A program made the translations under genes and the position numbers. Positions 58,071 through 64,000 of a stretch of DNA of 64,000 nt are shown here, piece by piece. Source of the stretch: Litoditis marina (Eukaryota; Nematoda; Chromadorea; Rhabditida; Rhabditidae); the NCBI GenBank assembly GCA_964036275.1, contig OZ038435.1, positions 21,066,059 to 21,130,058 of the forward strand. The letters run 5' to 3'. The notes under the pieces were generated by a model. That model made no database searches. It worked only from the letters and a program-made list of their open reading frames with translations, and was not told the DNA's origin. Each line of letters starts with the position of its first letter. The first letter of the stretch is position 1.

Positions 58071-58347
58071 TGTCTGATACGAGGGAAAAGAGGTAACCAG
58101 ATGGAAGGATTGTGGGAACGCTCCTTCCCAAACATTAACATAAGCAAATGAGATCGAAATGCGATGAAAGAGGAAAGTTTGGTCCTCGGAGATCCGGAGA
58201 TGTTTTCGTCTCTCTTCTTTTATAGTTGGCGGCTGACAGGTGTTCTTGCGTGGGTCGCTCGGCTGGCCCATGATGTGGCTATTTCTAAATGGCCAAGATT
58301 TCATAACTTTCCGTTGTTTGAGGTTTCTGTATCTCAGGAATCTAACA
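58071..58347 (-). repeat. Right (5') LTR
   Basis: 277 bp, TG..CA. On minus it has TATAAAAG (58217-58224), a promoter TATA box. The sequence just inside (TTTTGTAGTTTAGTC on minus) does not look like a tRNA primer site. Confidence 0.8.
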
Positions 58348-59330
58348 GAGGCTTCAGACTTCTTAGTACGTCTCATTGAGGCGGAGCGCGCGGATGCATT
58401 GGTCCTGGTCGTGGAGGGGGAGTGGGAGGAGGGGTGGCTTTTGCACTACATGTAAATAAAATGTAGATATTCAACTGTGCATGTGTTTTTTTTTCCGGTG
58501 ACGTCTAGAAACAAGTAAAATATTGACGTCAAATGAATATATTGTATACATGAAACATAAACCGTTATGAAAAACGGATGGTTTGAAAAGTGTGTAGAGA
58601 AGTATGGACAGTTGTAGAGAAGTATGAACAGTTAACTTATCAACTGAGTTGTCGCGTGGTGCCTCATGGAAATAAGAGAAATATCGGTGTCGGTGGACTA
58701 GTCTGTGAACTAACCAAAGGGGCCTAGGGCGCGGCCATACACGATAGTCTGATAAATCTGAGTACTTTGAAATGCGTGCCTCGAGGGAGAAACTTCAGAA
58801 TTGAGGAGAAGGTTTAGTATCATTTTGATGACAGGATACAGTGTTTCAACTTAAATGCCAAATCATACATGATTTCCACTTATCCCCCATTATATAATGG
58901 TTTGAACACGATCCATTGTGTAACACTTTTTACGTTTTCTTTCACGGTAATTACTATTCTTTTTCGAGTATAACATAACAAACATATTCTTTTAATCAAC
59001 ATTACATCCAAATTATGTACATATACAAAGTCTTGCATCCGTGGGGACGAGTAGCGTAGTTGTCCAGAACACGAACTTTCTTCATGACTGTTCGCAGGGT
59101 TTTCCGACGTTTCACAGTGTGTGCCTGTCTCATTTTCTTGATTATTTCTGCCTTTTCAGTGATGATGCGGTTCTCTTCGCCGTTCATATAGTCCGTAACC
59201 ATCTTCTTCATCGCTTCGAAATTGACGAGTTTACTGTTTCCATCATTTAATGTGATTCCTCGCGACTTGACTATCTCTTTCACTTCACCGGTAGCAATGT
59301 TTTGTAGTTTGTAGAAGTGGTAATGTTGTT
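58348..59330. other. Spacer between LTR element and A4 locus
   Basis: No gene recognised. The minus ORF at 59002-59283 (93 aa, Lys/Glu-rich: KMVTDYMNGEENRIITEKAE) abuts the A4 upstream block; I see no motif or splice support. Confidence 0.35.
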
Positions 59331-59339
59331 TTCAATCTT

Positions 59340-59700
59340 GAAGTCTTGAACATTGAATGCTTTTTTGGACGGCGGCTACTATTCGTTCACAAAATGTGTT
59401 CTTTTTTCAACGAAACATTTCTGACAACCATAAGTATTGGCTGTCGGGCATTGCGTCAATAACGTAATTCATATACTTGAAAGTGGGAATGGGGAGAGAG
59501 AACACAGGAAGGTTTAGAATGTTTGTTGGCAGGATCGCAGAGCTTATTTACGGCCACCTCAATGTACTTATCATTGGAACGGTTCTTCCTGGAAACGTCC
59601 TTTGCCGATCTTTGAAACGCCTGTCTGGCGTTTCCTGTTGACGTGCACTGTCCTCTTCTTCCTGTTCAGAAGGATATGGATTAGTTTGTTATCTCGCCGT
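59340..59700 (-). pseudogene. Broken copy of the cysteine-rich ORF above A4
   Basis: Reverse complement of this stretch follows 3983-4351 closely (TAATCCATATCC, CGCCAGACAGGCGTTTCAAA). One A is missing just after the ATG (ATGATAAG for ATGATAAAG), which shifts the frame to an early TAA, and a short piece near the TGTATGAAC part is lost. Confidence 0.65.
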
Positions 59701-59774
59701 ACGATGACGCTGTTCTTTTTGTTCCACTTTATTCTACACGTGTCTTTTTTCGCAGTCAGATCAGCTTTTTGTCA

Positions 59775-59866
59775 ATAATTCTGAACAAGAGATAATGGGT
59801 TTTGGGGGCGTACATTTTCATCCGGCATAAAAGTCGAGTTCAGACCAGATTCGAGCATAACCAACA
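59775..59866 (+). promoter_or_regulatory. Upstream block of A4
   Basis: GAACAAGAGATAATGGG and GGGGGCGTACATTTTCATCC, then CATAAAAG about 35 bases above the ATG at 59867. Confidence 0.5.
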
Positions 59867-61125
59867 ATGTTGTCTCACCACTTCATTCTTCTCCTAACAA
59901 TTGTCTCGATGGCATCAGCTGCTATCGTGAAGGGTAAAGTATATTGTACAGAAGAGAAGAGGATTGCTCTCCGTGAAGAATGCAAATTCTCTCTGTACGA
60001 CTGTGAGTATTTCTTTTAGTTTTCTGTTGTTTTTGGCACATTCAAAGTAGTGCCCCAAAACTTCGCGACTTCAACTTTAATTTTAACTTTTTTTAATAGC
60101 CTGTAGTTACAGCACCCGAGCATATTCAAACAGAAAAAGAAGGCCCAGTTGGAAAATTTTCCGTTGACTATACGGATGCTGGCAAGGGGCATACGGCACT
60201 GTTGTTTGTGTGTGCATGCCGGCCCCGCGATGTAAGTCCATGAGTTTGTACCGTTTCACGTTGCACATTCTACAAGTAGAAATCACGCCGAATCCTGATG
60301 TTTAAACAGGACCACATTTATCTGGGGGCGTAGCAATCCATTCAATCTCATGAGAAGTTAATATGAGTTTATCATAAGATACATCAAAAGCTACTCGTGA
60401 ATTTCAATCTCATGAGAAGTTCATATGAGTTTATCATGAGATACCTCAGAAGCTACTCTCAATGTTGTAGCTTAACAATCAATAGAATCTCATGAGAAGC
60501 TCTTGCGAATGGGTTTTTTTGGGATTGCTTCGCCGCCTGGTTAGACGTATGGCAGGCACAGGGCTAGAAGATGTCTGATGTGTTATCCAAGCTTTTCAAC
60601 TGGGCACGATAGCTCAGATATCATTCACGTATTCACCAGTAAAGATCACCAACTACAACCCACGCATCAGTCTAAGCTGGAGCGAAATTAAAATTGACTT
60701 GCGCAATCTTCAAATCGCGAGTTTCGTACTTTGCTGTTGCGAGTTTCGTACTTTACAATGAACGATGTATATTTCAATGTTCGTTCATTCAATTTGTCCG
60801 AATGTGAAAGCAATGGTGATTCAGGATTCACTCAATAAGACGCAGGTCAGGACCCAAGGACTTCTCATGAGATACCTCATGAGCTACTCGTGAAATCTCA
60901 ATGTTGCAGCAAAGCAATCGATAAAATCTCATGAGAAGCTCGTGCTAATAGCTCATGAGGTAATCTCATGGATTTTTGTGGGGATTGCTACGCCGTCAGA
61001 GTTGTTGGCCCACTATGCTTTCTTACTCGTGTGATATATTGCAGAAATGGGAAATGATTGGCCTCAAACAACAAGACGGAACCATCGACCTTGGCACAAT
61101 CATACTGAAGGAGACTTACGATTGA
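59867..61125 (+). CDS. A4: transthyretin-like secreted protein, family A
   Basis: Exons 59867-60002, 60113-60231 and 61045-61125 (donors GTGAGT, GTAAGT; acceptors TTACAG, TTGCAG); 111 aa. Signal peptide MLSHHFILLLTIVSMASA, then IVKGKVYC, REECKFSLYD, VGKFSVDYTD, CACRPRD and GTIDLGTIILKETYD. Exon 2 is one codon shorter than in A1 and A2. Intron 2 is long (813 bp) because the CTCATGAG MITE is there twice with other sequence between. The locus is an inverted copy of the A1 locus, including the upstream block and the remains of the cysteine-rich ORF. All sites are intact; likely functional. TTR-like by layout. Confidence 0.75.
60328..60537. mobile_element. CTCATGAG-type MITE in A4 intron 2, first copy
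   Basis: Ends GGGGGCGTAGCAATCC and GGGATTGCTTCGCCGCC; an internal piece is doubled. Confidence 0.65.
60861..60997. mobile_element. CTCATGAG-type MITE in A4 intron 2, second copy (left end missing)
   Basis: CTTCTCATGAGATACCTC to GGGGATTGCTACGCCGTC. Probably the original insert, cut by the first copy and extra sequence. Confidence 0.6.
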
Positions 61126-61719
61126 CTTGCAAAACGTGTTCTGATCAACATAAATTATCAATTGTGAAACTTGCTTTGATTTGTTGGCTCTGGTCATTTT
61201 TCTGAGTACCTTGTACTGAGTAACTCATTTCAACCCAGCAGGAAAGGTTGACTTTACTTTTCTTAGTTCTCAATAGTTCGTTGCACTTGCCCCGTCCACA
61301 AAATGCGAAGTCAATTGTGTTGGAAACGTTCTAACAGACACAAGCCTAATCATCAAAACTACTACACAAGCTAAGTAATGAACTCATCTGCGATAGGTGG
61401 CTTGGCGACGACAAGCTGTCGGCCATCTGAACATATTTGACCTTACTGAAAACAGTGACATACCCAACTGTCTACTCTGAGCAATTTCATTCCTCATTTT
61501 AAAGCACGAAAACCGTTCACCTTTTCATTTACTTGTGTTACCCAAATGATGTTTGTCGATTCTCGAGCCATTTTTCGCTTTCGGATGTTTTTGTATCCCA
61601 CTGTCATATTGTTATGTTTACTCTTGTTTATCACATGCTTGCATGTGAATGAATAAATCAACAAATCCCAATTTCACCAATGTGCATTATTCTTCGTGAT
61701 GGTGTGATTTCTTTCTTCT
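61126..61719. other. Spacer A4 to B9
   Basis: 3' flank of A4, similar to the 3' flank of A2 (17630-17950), ending in AT-rich sequence with AATAAA near 61650. No gene. Confidence 0.4.
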
Positions 61720-61891
61720 AAAAGGAACCGTTTGCTCATTGAATATTCCGTAACTGTTCAGGCATTGAACACATTTCGTATTCGAGAACGGTCAAGAATT
61801 CTGAAACAGCATCCTAGACAGCACTTGAAGCACGTAGTCCTGCCTGAGAAAAAAAGGTTGACAACGATTCCATTTGCCCATGACTTCCAAT
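61720..61891 (+). promoter_or_regulatory. Promoter module of B9
   Basis: GTTTGCTCATTGAATATTCC, GTAACTGTTCAGG, GAATTCTGAAAC and GCACTTGAAGCAC match B1, but the TATA-like site reads CTGAGAAAA. Confidence 0.5.
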
Positions 61892-63182
61892 ATGCTGAGA
61901 GGACTACTTCTGGTGGGTTACATTCCTACACTGACCGAATGAAGAAAGATCGTGAGGAAACACAGTATTGTGAATAGAAGAGGGTGTGCTCTTAATTTGT
62001 AGGAGGCGAAAAGAATAAAGAAGAGATAAAACAGAAAAGAGAGAGAGAGAGAGAGAGAGAGAGATAAAGGGAAATACTCATGGGCGGTAAGTTGCAGCCT
62101 TCGTCCTTTTTAGTGTTCGTTGTAAGTTCGATTTCAATCATTTTTAAGAACTAGCACTAAACATTTCCCACAGATCGTTTGCTGGACCGTCGGCGCTTGG
62201 TCAAACGAGATGATTTTGATCACTGATGTTACAATCGAATGTCAGCTGCGCAACGATTTTGAGGTTACAATAACTGTGCTAGAGGTATGTCAATTTGAGC
62301 AAATTCTTCAACCTCACGTTCTCAGTCAATTTTTTTGAAGGCTCTGAGACAGGCATTTTCCCAAAAATAGTTCGAGACAAACTGTTGAGTACGACTATTT
62401 AGTCAACCCACCTCTTATGGCAAGTCTACCATGTTATGGCCTGAGCAGCAATTGTCTGGGTCTTTTTCAAGTTCAAAGAAGCATCCATCTGAGGCAAAAA
62501 AAGTTTCGATTGAAGTCCCTTTTTTGCAGTTACATGAGGGAGGAGTATCTAACATCGGAAACACGGAAACGTTTCACGTCGTCAACAAAGACGTCGTCCT
62601 TGGTCTGTCGGGATTCGTACATTCCAATGGTCAAGACATGGAACTCATGTACGTACTGCAACACACGTGTGTGAGTCCCAGTTTTCCATCAAAAACTTCA
62701 TTCCCACTGAGACCCATTGGCATCGTGCCAAGGATTTTGGATTACTGTTTCTTATAGTCTTTTCTCATTGATTTTCGTTCGACATACGTAAATTGTGACG
62801 TGTTTTGAAATAAAACTGCAGCTGAGATTTTATCATTCTAACATAAAGTTACTTTATGTCAATAATACCAAGAGAGATCATCAGAGTTCGCCCAGGAAAG
62901 CGCGGGTAATACCGTCGTACACCTAGCTTTTTCTTTTTTATGATTCTGTCGATTACATTTCATGAAACATCCTTTATTTCGGTTCACATTTCATTGTGAC
63001 ATTTTACCCATGTTTTTTTCCATTCCATTTTCTCTAATCCCAGGTTTCATCGCCGCATGATGTCTCAGCTAGACTCGAAGTGACCAAACCAAAACATCTC
63101 CTAGTCGACTACTCGCCTTCCACTGTGACTGTATCGCAAGGCACATGGCTTCTCAATGGAAACCGAGTGTTCCAGAAAGAAG
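61892..63182 (+). CDS. B9: transthyretin-like secreted protein, family B, last exon not found
   Basis: Exons 61892-61912, 62174-62284, 62530-62670 and 63044-63182, all with canonical sites. MLRGLLL plus IVCWTVGAWS is the signal peptide; DVTIECQLRNDFEVTITV; exon 3 has HEGGVSNIGNTETFHVVNKD, LSGFVHSNGQD and LQHTC; exon 4 has EVTKPKHLLVDYSPS and SQGTWLLNGN and ends in phase 1 before GTATGT. No exon like DGKQIGE is found in the remaining 800 bases; a TCAG at about 63281 would give an unrelated tail through an AT repeat. A mobile fold-back begins at 63.7 kb, so the true exon may lie beyond the window, or have been lost. The four exons are otherwise the cleanest in the family. Confidence 0.75.
62036..62068. 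repeat. (GA)n microsatellite in B9 intron 1
   Basis: AGAGAGAG run of about 13 units. Purine-rich tracts also lie in intron 1 of B3, B4, B6 and B7. Confidence 0.9.
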
Positions 63183-63303
63183 GTATGTCTACTCGGAACG
63201 CGCTCTGTTAATTACAAATTCGCGTTTGGTCAAAACTGTATTGCAACAAATCTAGAGATATAGTGTGTTCCGAAGAGACGTCAGACGACGAGAGGGAAAA
63301 TCA

Positions 63304-63328
63304 ATATATATATATATATATATATGAC
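63304..63328. repeat. (AT)n microsatellite
   Basis: TATATATA run directly after B9 exon 4 region. Confidence 0.9.
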
Positions 63329-63696
63329 AGCCACGCTGTATAAACAGTAATTTACTGTTTTGCAACGACGCTTGTTCTGAGTATACCACCCATCAAACAG
63401 TTATGGACAGCGAGCGGTCAACTTGGTGATAGGCAGGGCTGGTGAACGGTCAGCTCCTCTGCGTGTCTTTGATCTACACACTATCTCAATATGGCTGACC
63501 GATAATAAACGACCACTCGTACCGCACTGCTCAACTGATTCTGTCCTTCGCTCTCTTCTCATTGGGAGAATGAAGAAGATAAATATGCTTTATTCATGAA
63601 AAAGTGGGGGCCCAACGACTGTGAGATTTGTCTTCTTCTGTGCGCCCCTTAGACAGCTACACTCAAATGAAGCAGCTACTGCTACAAAAACCGAAA

Positions 63697-64000
63697 AATA
63701 CTCATGTATAACTGTTAATTACAAACATACAAAAGTCGTAAAATATCTTTTCAAACCTGTAAACTAGAATCTACGAATCACAGATGTTAACTCAACGTAG
63801 TCAACCATAGAGATCCTGGTTTTTACACAATGGTATGCATTTGTGGTCATTACTTCAACTCTAGATTATATAACACTTCGCATATTATTCAACAGTTGTT
63901 CTTTCGTTCGCAGCTGTGATTTGTAGATTCTAGTTTACAGGTTTGAAAAGATATTTTACGACTTTTGTATGTTTGTAATTAACAGTTATACATGAGTATT
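63697..64000. mobile_element. Long inverted repeat, cut by the window edge
   Basis: 63697-63786 (ATACTCATGTATAACTGTTA ... CTAGAATCTACGAATCACAG) and 63914-64000 are nearly perfect reverse complements, about 90 bp each, separated by about 127 bp. A MITE-like fold-back; its right end and any target duplication lie outside. Confidence 0.8.

Larger units (their letters stand above)
52217..58347 (-). mobile_element. Degenerate LTR retrotransposon, BEL/Pao-like gag
   Basis: Direct repeats of 277 bp at 52217-52493 and 58071-58347 start TG and end CA and differ at about seven places by eye. A polypurine tract (GGTGAGGAGGGGGA on minus) lies directly inside the left LTR, so the element reads on minus. 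A gag-like zinc-knuckle ORF lies at 54022-54450. No reverse transcriptase, integrase or protease is visible, and 56.2-58.0 kb looks like foreign insertions. Flanks GACCA and GAGGC do not match, so no target duplication is seen. Confidence 0.75.

Noticed and set aside
58047..58376. 109-aa ORF
   Set aside because: It is the LTR read on minus; a similar frame crosses the other LTR.

Overview
This is nuclear DNA from a nematode, most likely a rhabditid; I cannot name the species. The evidence is AT-rich spacers, small spliced genes with GT..(T)TTNCAG introns, many short transposons, and two families of tiny secreted proteins whose layout fits the nematode-expanded transthyretin-like (TTR-like) proteins. 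No ORF in the window is a long single-exon gene; most open frames are shadows or repeats.

The window is a TTR-like gene cluster. Labels A and B are mine. Family A has three exons and encodes 111-119 aa with a signal peptide, then VKGKVYC, and GTIDLGTIIL near the C-terminus. It occurs as A1 (minus, 3.0-3.8 kb), A2 (16.8-17.6 kb), A3 (21.7-22.6 kb, diverged), A4 (59.9-61.1 kb) and a relic near 7.0 kb. Family B has five exons with nearly fixed sizes (21, 111, about 141, 139 and 26-44 nt); its first exon is only seven codons and supplies the start of the signal peptide. B copies all lie on the plus strand: B1 (10.3-13.0), B2 (25.1-27.7), B3 (28.6-30.9), B4 (33.9-35.3), B5 (37.7-40.1), B6 (41.1-43.4), B7 (45.4-47.2), B8 (48.8-49.6) and B9 (61.9-63.2 kb). 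B1, B2, B4 and B7 have complete open models; B9 lacks a recognised last exon; B3, B5, B6 and B8 are broken. Lesions shared among B3, B5 and B6 give a clear order of duplication and decay. The block B3-B4 is duplicated as B6-B7.

Layout: 0-2.1 kb holds two candidate unrelated genes (a membrane protein running off the left edge on minus, and a small plus gene). 3.0-4.35 kb holds A1 head-to-head with a cysteine-rich ORF. 4.8-6.0 kb is a nest of MITEs. 6-10 kb and 13-16.5 kb are repeats. 10-13 kb is B1. 16.5-22.6 kb holds A2 and A3 with repeats between. 22.7-23.9 kb is a satellite block bounded by 112-bp direct repeats. 25-50 kb is the dense B array, with an inserted RTE-type LINE fragment (32.3-33.5 kb), a SINE (44.4 kb) and a large fold-back (36.8-37.2 kb). 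52.2-58.3 kb is a degenerate LTR retrotransposon with 277-bp LTRs, on the minus strand. 59.3-63.2 kb returns to A4 and B9, and the window ends inside a long inverted repeat.

The genes probably act as independent secreted proteins, not as a pathway. The clearest biology is birth-and-death evolution of a secreted-protein array, with promoter modules duplicated along with the genes and transposons marking the order of events.
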